A stretch of 64,000 nucleotides of DNA from Panopea generosa (GCA_029582155.1 CM055902.1:20665049-20729048); one strand, 5' to 3'. Positions 38,171 through 50,177 are shown, counted from the stretch's first letter. Numbers and translations are program-made. The notes: a model not told the origin generated them from the letters alone.

Positions 38171-38734
38171 TCGGTATCAAAAATTAGAAATGTTTATGTA
38201 GCTTTACAATGTTACCTTACTAGTATATCTATATACTTTTCAACTTTTTTTTTTATAAAGAGACACTATTGTACCGCCTTTTCTGATAGGTCCGCCTTTG
38301 CGTTGTCATGTATATAGATATTACATATGCGATAGTTCAACTGTACCAGACATCACCCTGTTATGTTATCTACTGGCAGCCACGACGTTGGCACGTTTAT
38401 ATCTGGCGTAGAACATCATGCTTTAAGGTCTCTCTTACAAGCACTTATACTAAATTTGTAGTTTAACTTGCAAATAAAACAATACACTTAATAGTACACC
38501 AAACGCATTTAAGTAAGGTCGCGTGGTTGACAAAATGAAAATGGGCGATTTTTAGTTTATCCATTTCAGAAGACAATGACAATACTATAAAGCCTGGAAA
38601 AACTTTTGTTTTCTTGTTAAAGGCATTTTGTCGAAAGATCTCATTATATTTTTTTTCGCCACATAGAAGTTATATTGGTAGACGGTTACAGGAATGACCG
38701 ATATCCCCTCGATCCCGATCCCGTCCCGCCCCGC

Positions 38735-39885
38735 CCAACTTCAAGTACGAGACGCGGACTAGTTGCACGCATATGGACTGACAGGAACAGACCCTACAAC
38801 TTCAAGTACTAGACGCGGACTAGTTGCACACATATGGCCTGACAGGAACATAACCCACAACTTCAAGTACGAGATGTGGACTAGTTGCACACAAATGGCC
38901 TGACAGGAACATAACCCACAACTTCAAGTACTAGATGCGGACTAGTAGCACGCACATGACCTGACAGGAACATAACCCACAACTTCAAGTACTAGACGCA
39001 GACTAGTAACACACACATGACCTGACAGGATCAGATCCCACAACTTCAAATACTAGACGCGGACTAGTAGCACGCATATGACCTGACAGGAACATAACCC
39101 ACAACTTCAGGGTACAAGACGCGGACTAGAAGCACGAACATGACCTGACAGAAACATAACCCACAACTTCAAGTACAAGACGCGGACTAGTAGCACGCAC
39201 ATGACCTGACAGGAACATAACCCACAACTTCAAGTACTAGATGCGGACTAGTAGCACGCAAATGGCCTGACAGGAACATAACCCACAACTTCAAGTACTA
39301 GATGCGGACTAGTAGCACGCACATGACCTGACAGGAACATAACCCACAACTTCAAGTACTAGACGCAGACTAGTAACACACACATGACCTGACAGGAACA
39401 GATCCCACAACTTCAAGTACTAGACGCAGACTAGTAGCACGCACATGACCTGACAGGAACATAACCCACAACTTCAAGTACAAGACACGGACTAATAGCA
39501 CGCACATGACCTGACAGGAACATAACCCAACACTTCAAGTACAAGACGCGGACAAGTAGCACGCACATGACCTGACAGGAATATAACCCACAACTTCAAG
39601 TACTAGACGGTGACTAGTAGCACGCACATGACCTGACAGGAACAGACCCCACAACTTCAAGTATGAGACGCGGACTAGTAGCACGCACATGACCTGACAG
39701 GAACAGACCCCACAACTTCAAGTACGAGACGCGGACTAGTAACACGCACATAACCTGACAGGAATAGACCCCACAACTTCAAGTACGAGACGCGGACTAG
39801 TAGCAAGCATATAGCCTGATAGGAACAGACCCCATAATTTCAAGTACGAAACGCGGAGTAGTAGCACTCACATGACCTTCCCAAA
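38735..39885. repeat. 61-bp satellite array
   Basis: About 19 copies of 'gacctgacaggaacataacc', 'cacaacttcaagtactagac', 'gcggactagtagcacgcaca', 't'. Variants cagacccc/cataaccc and tacgag/tactag mark sub-blocks. It ends about 170 bp before the TATA box of the secreted-protein gene. Confidence 0.93.
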
Positions 39886-40059
39886 AAATTGCCCCCTCCC
39901 CTTATTCCCTCCTATGGACATTGGACTTTTTCGTAGCATGTGTTGGCACTTAGCTGATAAATTTAAGTTAATTAAAGTTCACATATATAGCACTTAGAGA
40001 CAGAGTTCGCGACACCTAATCGCTATGAGAATTTCAACATCAGTGCATTGCTGTGTTCA

Positions 40060-40066
40060 TATAAAT
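40060..40066 (+). promoter_or_regulatory. TATA box of the secreted-protein gene
   Basis: TATAAAT lies 93 bp before the ATG at 40159. With initiation about 30 bp downstream, the 5' UTR would be about 65-70 bases. Confidence 0.6.
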
Positions 40067-40158
40067 ACCTGCCAGCTTTTTATTCAGCCTGTGTAAATAT
40101 CTGGTGCCAGCGAAAGTATCAAAGAAATACGATCTAATACGTATCAAAATTCAACAGC

Positions 40159-41083
40159 ATGAAATATTTAGCAACCATTGTTCTTGCTTGCTTTGCCCTT
40201 TGTCAGGTAAGTTTCTTTTATCAAGAACGGGCAATTGTGTTTTATAATATTTCGATCATGCAAAATGAAATAGAATATTAAAAATATTGCAGTTTTAAGT
40301 AGAAATTCTAGCAATGGTGTTGTTACGTAAGCTACAGTATACACATTTTTTAATCAGAAACACTTTAACAATTCTAAACACCAATGGTATTGTTTTGTTA
40401 AGAATTTCAATCTGCAAAATACGACTTTTGTGAGAATTGAAAACGAGATTTCGCGAGATTTTGCGTAAATACATGAGAGTTCATAAAATCCGTTGCCTTT
40501 CCTTTTCTACATGATATAATTCCTTGCTCCATGATACAAAACTACACTTAGAATCTTCGCTGTTATGCTTATCACACGCTTACGTAGTTTCACTGCAAAG
40601 TTAAGTGTTAACTACATACAATCTATTTTACTAAAACAACTGATTTTTTCACTTGTTTTTTTTCTGAAGCAGTTGATGCTGGACTCCCATTTATCTAACT
40701 TTCTTTATTTTATCTGTCTTTATCTTTATTTATTTCACTTTTTATTCCTTTCTTTTTTCATTACAATTGTTTTTTCTTTTCATTGTTATCTTAATTTTTA
40801 TTTTTATTTTGTATTATTGGCTTGTAAAATCACGTGCTTGGCACATATTACTTGTGGCTGGTTATAGCTAGGAATCGGATTCTTGATCAAAGGCTGTTAG
40901 CTGATTTTACAAGCAAACTTCAATGAATTATGTAGACAGAAAGAAAAATACCAACATATTTGCTCGAAGTTTTCGTGATAAATATGCCTGCAATGTATCC
41001 ATTTGTCATTGATCTTTTCTAACAGCACGCACGCCGCATCACGCCGAACAACGCACCACACACGGGACGCACGGCACACACAC

Positions 41084-41146
<63 letters not shown>

Positions 41147-41147
41147 A

Positions 41148-41203
<56 letters not shown>

Positions 41204-43085
41204 TCTCTCTCTCTCTCATACCATAGTTTTGGAGATTAAGACTGAAATAGAAAGCAAATATCGGCATGTGTGGACCGATGCAAGATTAAGATTGAAAAGG
41301 AGCGTGATATTTTAAGTGACAAAGTGTCTTACAAAGCTACTCTCTCTTCCACCAAGCTTGGCTTGAATCCGCGATCTCAACGTTGGGAGTTAAATGATCT
41401 TCAGACGGCTCCTTCGACAAAGGCGGTTCAGGAAAAAGGCCAGTTCAGCATCATACATTGTGTTTAGTGTCGCTTTCAACAGTGTTTGATACATCATAAC
41501 GGTGCATACTCGATACGCTAGAGATTTTGGATTTTAATTTCATTTTCATAATACAAATATGAAATTAAATGAACCCAGTATTTATTGCAGAACATCAATT
41601 TAATTCTACATCGGAAAGGGGAACATATATTCGTACAAAAGAATGTTAATAATTTGTCATTATTCTATTGCAGGCAATGACAACCACGCATCACCCCCAC
41701 CACTCACATGGACCGAGAACAACCCATGAACCAAATGAGTCGGAGCAAACGCTTTTCTCTTACAATCATGTAACGGTAAAAAAAACAATATTTATGAAAA
41801 CTTCGTGTTCTCTTACAATCATATAACGATACAAAACAACATTTATGAAAACTTCGTGTTCTCTTACAATCATTTAACAGTAAAGAAACAATATTCATGA
41901 AAACTTCGTGTTCTCTTACAATCATGAAGAAACAATATTTATGAAAACTTCGTGTTCTCTTACAATCATGCAACTGTAAAGATACACTTATTCATGAAAA
42001 CTTCGTGTTCTCTTATAATCATATAACAGTAAAGAAACAGTATTTATGACAACCTCGTGTTCTCTTACAGTCATGCAACTGTAAAGATACAATATTGATG
42101 AAAACTTCGTGTTCTCTTACAATCATGCAATGGTAAAGAAACAATATTTATGAAAACTTCGTGTTCTCTTATTATTATGCAACGGTAAAGAAACAATATT
42201 TATGAAAACTTTGTGTTCTCTTTCAATCATGTAACGGTAAAGATACAATATTTATGAAAACTTCATGTTCTCTTTCAATCATGTTACGGTAAAGAAACAA
42301 TATTTATGAAAACTTTGTGTTTCTTATAAAATATTAATCGCAATAAACGTTGCATTGTTATTGAAAAAATAGCGATTCAAATTTTGACCAATTTAAATTC
42401 ATCGGATTTTTACCTGGACATAATTGACTTGGTTAAGTAGTTGCGTTTCAGAGCGTCAAGTTCATAGGATAGATATTCTATAAAAAGTAACAGCTTTCAA
42501 AAACCGAAGGACGTCCATGGAATTCTACCGCTGAAAAAAAATAGTTCAACAGTTGTGTTCCAAATCGCCAATTATACTAATTCAGTTCGGAGATAAATAG
42601 CGAAATAATAAACTATTTCGTCCCTCTATGTAATTTTGACCCCTCGGTGAGATTTTCTATCGTACATGGATACTCAAGTTGAATCCTTATATTCTACTAG
42701 ACCATCACTTGCCCAGCCTTCAGTACTTTGGGTACTTTGATTTATTCCATTATAAACGAAAACATCAAATCCGTAAATTTTTTGTCACATTTGACCGCGA
42801 ATGTGCGATACATTATTAGTTTTATCCAGTTGCAATTACTATGCCAGTTTCCGGAACAAAGTTATGGGTCTTGCACACATACAATATATATATTAATATC
42901 ATATTTTCATTATGTAGAAGAAGAATTTTCAAAAGCAAAGATTACGAAAATTGCCGTGTATCCCTTTGATGGGTATTAATACGGTGAATGTTATGTCACA
43001 GCCAACTTACAATTCAGATTTCTTAAAATTACCATGTCTTCATCAAACTTGGCAATGTATGCCTAACTGCAATCGCACCGCCCAC

Positions 43086-43166
<81 letters not shown>

Positions 43167-43569
43167 CAAATGTGCATAACTGAACTCTATATATATCACG
43201 TGTGCCTAACCGAACTCTATATATATCACGTGTGCCTAACTGAACTCTATTCATATCACATGTGCCTAACTGAACACTATATATATCATATATGCCTAAC
43301 TGTTTATTTCAGCAAAATCTTCTTGTAAAATCAATTTACAATAAAATGATCAAGTGCTACGTTGCAACGTTATCGGATACAGAAAAGGTCAGCGTACACA
43401 CGGACACTGGATTGAGAGCCGTAGAGGTAAATATGCACAAATAATAAGTAGACTATAATATATCCGTAAATAAATGGCGCTGCTGTTGTTTCTGGTAGTC
43501 CTTCTGCCCGGTCGTTTATCAGTCCCTAATACTACTACTGATAATTTCATTGATGATGAAAATAATAAT

Positions 43570-43626
<57 letters not shown>

Positions 43627-44511
43627 CGATGATGGTCTGAGGTTACAAAGCTTTATTCCATGCTCAATTAATCACGATTGGACTAAACATAACGAAAACG
43701 TTAACGTTTAACTTTTGATGAATATTTTATGGACCCCGTCAAACTAACGGGTAATTGTGCTATTATTTTGTAATCAGACACCTGTGTATTCATTCGGCAT
43801 GACTCTTAGCGCAACAACGTGATTATGTTGTAATCAGACACCTGTGTTTGGAGTATATATTCGAGATGACTCGGCATGACTCTTAGCGCAACACATTATG
43901 TTGTGATCAGACACCCGTGTTTGAAGTATTCATTCTGCATGACACCGCAACACATTATGATGTGATCAGACACCCGTGTTTGAAGTATTCATTCGGCATG
44001 GCTCTTACCGCAACACATTATGTTGTGATCAGACACCCGTGTTTGAAGTATACATTCGGTATGGCTCTTACCGCAACACATTATGTTGTGATCAGACACC
44101 CGTGTTTGAAGTATACATTCGGCATGACTCTTACCGCAACACATTATGTTGTTTGATGTAACTGAAATTTCTGCAACTTGGCAGAATAATTATGCTTGTG
44201 AATATATTAAATTCCCATTTTAACATGGCGATATATTAATTATTTATTAATTCATAACTGTGTTGCAATGTAGGTATATTGTATATTGTAAGTTGCATAT
44301 GATGATAAGCTATGTAAGCTTCAATCTAATAAACTTTTCTGTATTCTGTATTCATAAGATAAATTTGAATTGTTGTTGTTGTTTTTAGTTGAAGGTATTT
44401 GCACAGCTTGCAGGCGCAACACCGACGACACAAGACATGCTTAATAAATCTGACGTACACCTGTGTTTGCATGGCGCTAGAAACCACACAGTAGACTATT
44501 TCATGTTGTAG
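40159..44511 (+). CDS. small secreted protein, four exons, unrecognised
   Basis: Exons 40159-40206, 41674-41775, 43313-43426 and 44389-44511 have GT donors and AG acceptors, are all phase 0, and join to 387 bases (128 residues plus TAG). Exon 1 is a textbook signal peptide (MKYLATIVLACFALCQ). Exon 2 encodes a His/Thr/Pro-rich linker starting AMTTTHHPHHSHGP. Exon 3 has QNLLVKSIYNKMIKCYVATL, then VSVHTDTGLRAVE. Exon 4 has LKVFAQLAGATPTTQDML and ends VDYFML. The mature chain has two cysteines (KCYV and HLCLHG), perhaps one disulfide, and a possible N-glycosylation site at NHT. The His cluster could bind metal, but that is inference. A TATA box lies upstream and AATAAA downstream. A similar signal-peptide exon is head to head at 35636-35683. 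Every intron carries simple or tandem repeats. I do not recognise the family. Confidence 0.75.
41083..41218. repeat. (CTGT)n then (CT)n microsatellite in intron 1
   Basis: Tetranucleotide CTGT from 41083 to about 41140 passes into interrupted CT dinucleotides to 41218. Apparent ORFs on both strands are by-products. Confidence 0.95.
41755..42330 (+). repeat. 52-bp minisatellite made from the exon 2 splice donor
   Basis: About ten copies follow exon 2 of the secreted-protein gene. Each has 'ttctcttacaatcatgcaac', then 'ggtaaagaaacaatatttat', then 'gaaaacttcgtg'. The first unit is the real exon end (codons for FSYNHVT and the GTAAAA donor, exon end 41775). Most later units keep the GTAAAG donor (copies near 41880, 41970, 42028, 42080, 42132, 42184, 42236, 42288). 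One has lost it (acgatac, near 41826) and one is shortened (near 41925). Confidence 0.92.
43088..43166. repeat. (CT)n then (TA)n microsatellite in intron 2
   Basis: About 54 bases of CT repeat are followed directly by about 25 bases of TA repeat. Confidence 0.95.
43168..43306. repeat. 30-bp tandem repeat abutting the exon 3 acceptor
   Basis: Five copies near 43170, 43201, 43231, 43261 and 43291 of 'tgtgcctaactgaactctat' plus 'atatatcacg'. The last copy runs into 'tttatttcag', the acceptor of exon 3 (exon start 43313). Confidence 0.85.
43570..43632. repeat. (GAT)n microsatellite in intron 3
   Basis: About 20 GAT units, with one interruption near the end (gacgat). Confidence 0.95.
43775..44160. 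repeat. 63-bp minisatellite in intron 3
   Basis: About six copies, best in the last four, of 'gtgatcagacacccgtgttt', 'gaagtatacattcggcatga', 'ctcttaccgcaacacattat', 'gtt'. The 63-bp length keeps a 21-codon frame open, which explains the short ORFs here. Confidence 0.88.
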
Positions 44512-44528
44512 TTTACGATATACATGCA

Positions 44529-44534
44529 AATAAA
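44529..44534 (+). promoter_or_regulatory. polyadenylation signal of the secreted-protein gene
   Basis: AATAAA begins 18 bases after the TAG stop codon, followed by a GT-rich stretch (ttgcgtttattt). This implies a very short 3' UTR. Confidence 0.6.
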
Positions 44535-45049
44535 AATACTACACAATACGTTGCGTTTATTTATGCCAGTAAAGTGTTGGAACAGTTTTATAACAAATCT
44601 CGATGTTTTGAATCAATTGTATTCGTTTTTTTAACACACCAAACGCCAAAATTGGAAAAATACATGTAGATTTTACGTTATGATGTGACTCCATCTATAA
44701 GTTGATATATCTTGTTTATTACTTTCATTATTATTTTACCACTGGTCGCCGCATTTCAGTTTTCATCAGTTTATACCGCAGACTAATTACGTTCAAGGTA
44801 TTCCTTCTTTCTGGAGGACACCACACATGGAAGTGGCGTCTTGGAGAAAGACACATTATCTGAACTTGCTTAGTATTGGGGTCGTAATCACCAACCATTC
44901 TTAAGAATATTCTTAGACTTCAGCTTAAAAAACAAAACTTCAATATAGGATATCTAATTTATAATGACAGATGAAATAATTGTGAGATTTTATTTGACTA
45001 TCTATTGGGTGTACCTGCATGCTTGTAAATTTTGGCCTAAAATGGCTCA

Positions 45050-45236
45050 TGTTTCACCAACATATACTTAAAAACTTAAAACTAATGAAAGCAGTCTGAT
45101 GATCATTATTTTAGACTGGTTCAAATTATACTACTTATTGGTTCATTGATAATGGTTACAGTTTAGATAAATAACCAGTCAAAACTTAGTTTAGTTTTTA
45201 AGAAATTAAGTAAAATATTGGTAAAACGGAAGCTTG
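45050..45236. mobile_element. MITE-like inverted-repeat element
   Basis: The left arm 'gtttcaccaacatatactta' plus 'aaaacttaaaact' is mirrored by the right arm 'agtttagtttttaagaaatt' plus 'aagtaaaatattggtaaaac', with some mismatches. It has no ORF. A partial relative is at 4290-4450. Confidence 0.6.
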
Positions 45237-46539
45237 GTTCCACGATCGTAGAAAAAATAATAAATTTGAACTAAACGTCGTCTCCTCCAACCATATCAAT
45301 GATACGAGGCGGACGAGCTGATGGGTGTTGGCTTTTAAAATGCAACGTTCCGCACGCACGATTAAGCCAAAGAGCTTTGATCTAAAGATCTATCGAAAAT
45401 GAAATCAAAGTAAGAAACGGAATTGTTTATTTATGTCAAAAGAGATAACAGTTCAAGCATGAGGAAGAAAATTATAGTCGGGACGCTGAAAAAGACCTCA
45501 GTTTGAAAGAACTGGATATAGGCTATGTAGATATAATGGGAAAAATGGAACAAGTTCTGTATTTCTCCAAAGAGCGTTAAAAAATAATGAGACTGTAAAG
45601 TGTATCAGTTAAACGTCCGAAACTCATTGAAAACAGGCCTTTTTAAGAGGGAAAAAACGCGCGCACTCGTCCAGTGGAAGTAACTATAAGGGTATACCGA
45701 TCACCACCTGTGAATGTTTCAGGACACAACTCAGACAGGAAATATCCAAAAAGAGATATCTTTTTCTTTTCTTTTTTTTTTTGTTTGGTGTTTAACGTCA
45801 TTTTCAACAAATGGACATATTACTTATGACATATGAAGTTTTATTGGTGAATGAACTAGTACAATACGTCCTTTCGCAAGTAAGACTCCAATGCCATGGC
45901 ATTAGCCATGAGAGGTTACTGGTCGTTAGTCGACAGCGTCTCATACCACTCTCACTCAGTCCAACGTATACGTTATATAAACGGTAACTACGCTGATATT
46001 ACGGTGATAACTACACACGATAAACCGGTACTTCCTGTTATTTTTGTGCACGCGGTTGGGCAGTGAGGTGGGAAAACCCCTTTGTTTTTTGATTATTATT
46101 TCGTTTTTAAATTAAAGATATAGCCGATACGAGCGGCATTATAAGTTTCAAGCGAGCATGTGCTTTTGAATGGGAACATGACCGTTTCCTCAAACATTCG
46201 AGAAAACACGTAATTTACAGATCCATTTATCACTTCGGAAGCAATTCTGCGACAATTTTATGTGTTTTATATGTTTTTTATATATCAATAAACCAAGTTA
46301 TAACGTTAAAAGAATAAAATTTGAGGTTATAAGGCTGCTAAACGCCAATATTTGCTTAGTACGTAGCATAAGTAGGTGCCTTGTATATTGTACGCTACAT
46401 AAGTTGAGGTATTGTGTCATTCAGCGGTATTCTAATTACATGAAATACTACTTCTGTCAACGCAGAATGATTTTGTTCATGATAAATATGGCAGACTTTC
46501 TCTTATTTGTCAACGATATACAAATATTAATGAATAATG
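45237..46539. other. intergenic stretch, little recognised
   Basis: 45785-45950 carries 'ggtgtttaacgtcattttca' and 'atgccatggcattagccatg', features of a dispersed SINE-like repeat. Otherwise I see no array, RNA gene or supported exon. An open frame at 46260-46544 leads into the retroelement relic and has no clear identity of its own. Confidence 0.4.
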
Positions 46540-46574
46540 GTTAAAAATACAGAATGCAAACGATTCAAAATACA

Positions 46575-46830
46575 TTAGAATTGTTTATAATATGCTTTTA
46601 ACTGATTTAGAAGTATATCCAAATGAGACTACTTGGGTTTCTTTATTGAATTTTTTTTTATCAAAGTTAGGCTTTAATAATATATGACTACATCAAGGTG
46701 CCGGATCATCGGAACTATTTATTTTAACAGTAAAACAACGTATCAGTGATCATTTATTCAATACTGGCATAGTCGTTTAACTGAGTCAACACGCAGAGTA
46801 TTTTAAATAGCATTATTAATTATAAATGTT
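46575..46830 (+). pseudogene. decayed retroelement ORF fragment (mollusc-type C-terminal domain)
   Basis: One frame reads ETTWVSLLNFFLSKLGFNNI, then a TGA in place of an expected Trp, then LHQGAGSSELFILTVKQRIS, then a one-base frameshift near 46770 into a frame with HSRLTESTR. The pattern of a 'LGF-N-W--QG-G----F---KQR--D' block followed by 'W--RL--S-R' is what I recall from C-terminal regions of retroelement proteins abundant in mollusc genomes. The stop and frameshift show it is dead. The family is from memory; no search was made. Confidence 0.45.
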
Positions 46831-48438
46831 CAAACCGCAGTCAATGTAAAAAAATAATAATAAAACAAAGTTTTTATTAATACAGTCGGCACGAGGAATC
46901 TGCTTCATCAAATTTGAACTGAATCGATGCTCAACTTTCAGATTTGAGGTTTCAGAATATTGAACCTTTGTTAAAGTGCCTGTCGTGTTGTTTACCAGAA
47001 CTCAGTAATTGGTCACCTGTACTGGTGCCACTGGCAGGAGTATATAGTTCTCGTGTTTTATCACCAAAAATACGAACATAAACGACATGAAGAATAATAT
47101 TGTAATAAAGAATGACACAAACTGAAAATAAAAAAGTTTCATTTTAAAGAAGTGATACCAATTATTATAATATGAGAACAAATCAATAAGTAATGTTGTA
47201 TTATAATATGAGAACAAATCAATAAGTAATGTTGTATTCGAACAATTATTACAATTTTAGCATGACTTTGTCGGTTACAAAAGCGTACAGAAGAAAAAGT
47301 CATATTATGCTGTAGAGGTTATATGCAACGTATTGTATGATGTGTCTTTTTCAAGTAATGTTTAAGACCACATCATGGTTTCAATGACTAACAATGGCAT
47401 AAAAATGACGGTAAATATTAAATCAAGCAATCGTTTCATTCTGTACCAAATATTTAAACAATAAAAAAACAATATGCACAAACTACGTTTCCGCCAATCA
47501 AGCATGCATAGCTCTAAAAATATACTCTACAATTATAAAACATGTGTAATACGTAATAGTATAAAATATAATTTGATATTAATATATATTAAGTATACAA
47601 ATTATAAATACTAGCATATAAAGGCAAATTTACCTTGGGCGTTTGGTTCTAGGCCCTGTACAGCCTTCGGCGCGCACACCAATAAGTGACCTACATGACA
47701 AGCAGTTTTTCACATGTAGTCACTATCAGTATTATGTTACACGGCGAGCACGAGTTGTTTAATTTGCTACACAAATCAAATACGTTGGTATTAAAAAACT
47801 AGTAGAGGTAGTAAGTTTTGTATTTGGCTCCGGATAAACTTTCAAACTTTCCAGCAGGTTACTTTGTAAGTTATATAAAAAAAAACGTGAAACATAAAAA
47901 CAATTAAATATACAGGATATATTTGTAAATGCATCGATTTTTGTTATTTCTCAAGCAAATTCTAACAATGAATCTTGAATAAGGGAACCCATGTTGTCAC
48001 CGAGTACTTGTTTTATATTTTAGATATTAATAGACATAGCATTTCATTTATATAAAAACGTTCACGAAAAGTAATTTTACGTTACTACAGCGTCTCAGTC
48101 TCCAGATTTGAGAAGGGGACATGGACATGTTAGATTTAAACTTCGATATTGAAGTGAATACAATTATGACACGTATTATCAGCTGTCATTAAATACTCCG
48201 ACAAAGACCAATGAACTGGTGGGAGACATATTCGGCACACGGTGACGTTTTGGTTCATTGTACTTAACAAAACTTATAGTTTAACACTATGTCCACACAA
48301 AACCACGCACAACAGAAATACCAAATTTCTTTTCTATCTAAAAGCCATTTTACAGTGAGTAGCTGACTCTCCTTACGATATAACTGCTGCACTTTATAAC
48401 TCCCTCATGAATTGATAATACTTATGTCGATAAAAATA
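46831..48438. other. intergenic stretch, no recognised gene
   Basis: AT-rich. A 45-bp duplication 'ttataatatgagaacaaatc' plus 'aataagtaatgttgtatt' occurs at about 47166 and 47201. 47375-47430 resembles the end of the SINE-like family at 960-1185. Nothing else is supported. Confidence 0.4.
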
Positions 48439-48733
48439 TTTTAACCCTTTACTTCATAGATACGCGTTTTCCCGTATCAATCACTGAAAGCCTTTGAAAA
48501 CAGTACAGGAAGAGTTCAGATTGCTCGTAGCGAGCAATCTGAACACTTCCTGCACTGTTTTCCACTCTGTTAGTTAATATAAACATAATTCACCCAATAA
48601 TTCAAAAGCCTTCTATATAAGGTGTGAAAAGGCGTTTATATTAGAGGTGTCCAAAGGCGTCTATATTAGAGGTGTCCAAAGGAGTCTATATTAGAGGTGT
48701 CTAAAGGCGTCTATATGAAGGTAAGGGTTAAAT
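48439..48733. mobile_element. MITE-like element with TIRs, internal palindrome and 30-bp subrepeats
   Basis: The ends 'tttaaccctttacttcata' and 'tatgaaggtaagggttaaa' are inverted repeats. Inside, 'gttcagattgctcg' and 'cgagcaatctgaac' form a palindrome with longer flanking arms (aacagtacaggaag / cttcctgcactgtt). Then come four 'agaggtgtccaaaggcgtct' subrepeats. A relative is at 57812-58017. Confidence 0.75.
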
Positions 48734-50150
48734 GTGTAATCCGTAAGGAGCCGTAACACCCTCTGGGAGAAACGTAAACACTAGAAAACATAAATCTTCC
48801 GCCCTATGGAAGGTGGATTTTTCTTTAATATGGCTTTTTGATCAGAAGAATATGAGCATCACTATAGAATAAGCAAAATTAAAAGCAATAATAGATCATT
48901 TTGAATATCGAATATCTGATATTATTGGCAAATAGTTGGAAATAAACTCTTATCAATGTATTAAAACTAGTGTAAATACAAACCTATGAATGGAATGGGA
49001 TTATTCCCAGATAGTATTTAGACCACGATAACTGTTCTCCTTTCAGGTTTATCCTGTAAATCTTTAAACACTAAAACGCAATATGTACAAGTTCCTTTAA
49101 AGTTATTCCTGGTTTGTGTCACACTATCGCTTCGAAATAAAAACACATGTACAACATAGTTTGTTAACTCATTTGTTATAATGTTCTAGATATAAAACTA
49201 ATGCTTTCTGTCAAAGTATCGAATCAGTCCCCCTTGGTATAAAATCTGAACTTATATACTTAATCTCGGTAATAATATGCATCGGTCAATTAACTTTTAT
49301 TCGCCGTCCGTGCTTATTAAAATGTGCTGGTAATTTAACATACCTCTGGTGATCCTTTCAATTAACTCATTAGATGGTGAAACTTATGCCACTTCATAAC
49401 TATAAGTTCTAAAAACCATAGCAAAGCCATGCCTTTGACCAAACTAGAGTCAAATATACTTTCAAGTGACCATATATGCAGTATAGGTCCACTGACCTGT
49501 ATAGGGTATAGCATTTATTGCATTTGCTGGTGAAAGTATTGGTGAGGAGTGATCATTCATGGCTAATCGGTTATCTACAGGTAAAACGCTCACCGATCAG
49601 GCGATATTTGTGATGATGTCCTTTTTTAGATATTGACCGTCCAGCACATTTTTGTCCGATTCTGAACACATTTATTTATCAGTATTACTTTAAACTATAT
49701 AGTATACTATATAGTATTTTTTAAAATCCATAAACCCAAGCTTTAATTGACTTTAACAAGATTTTATATAAATTTTCTTTCACAATTCAAAATTACGTAA
49801 TCCTAGCCTAGGTGTATCTATGTAGTAGAAGTTGATAAAAAAACACTATATATCATTTAATTGGATAACATATACGTGACTCCTTTAACCGTTAATTATT
49901 AACTGTTAAGATAGTACCACTTGCTTAATTAGGCTAACACAACCCAAAGTGTTATAATTGTTTCATTGTTTTATAATGCGACTGTATCGACATTTTTATC
50001 ATTGTGTTTGTAGTGTGACTGTATATATGCTTATCGCATGTTTGTCCATTCAGTTTCACGTGCAGTGTTAAACAGAGTTATGCATAACATTAAATTTTGA
50101 CCCCGTTGAATAATGATGCATAGGGTCATTTTTCAATGTTGAAAATGTTG
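48734..50150. other. intergenic stretch, no recognised feature
   Basis: Unique-looking AT-rich DNA. A perfect 22-bp palindrome lies at 49694-49715 (actatatagta mirrored). No exon, array or RNA gene is supported. Confidence 0.45.
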
Positions 50151-50152
50151 AC

Positions 50153-50177
50153 CCCCCCCCCCCCCCCCCCCCCCCCC
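50153..50177. repeat. poly-C tract
   Basis: About 25 consecutive C bases, followed by AATTTTTTTTATA and a repeat-like 'ggggcggcatgtagttatcg' plus 'cgtccgtccgtccgtcc'. The exact length is likely unreliable. Confidence 0.9.

Noticed and set aside
22674-39885. CRISPR-like appearance of regular repeats
   Set aside because: There are no unique spacers between constant repeats, no cas genes, and the DNA is clearly eukaryotic.
41704-41973. 89-codon ORF on the - strand with RTRSFHKYCF repeats
   Set aside because: It is the antisense reading of the 52-bp donor-derived minisatellite.
44326-44529. 67-codon ORF on the - strand over exon 4 of the secreted-protein gene
   Set aside because: It is a shadow of exon 4, which has splice, phase and stop support on the + strand.
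49694-49715. Perfect 22-bp AT palindrome
   Set aside because: It is short and AT-rich with no associated element ends or gene. Probably chance or a minor hairpin.
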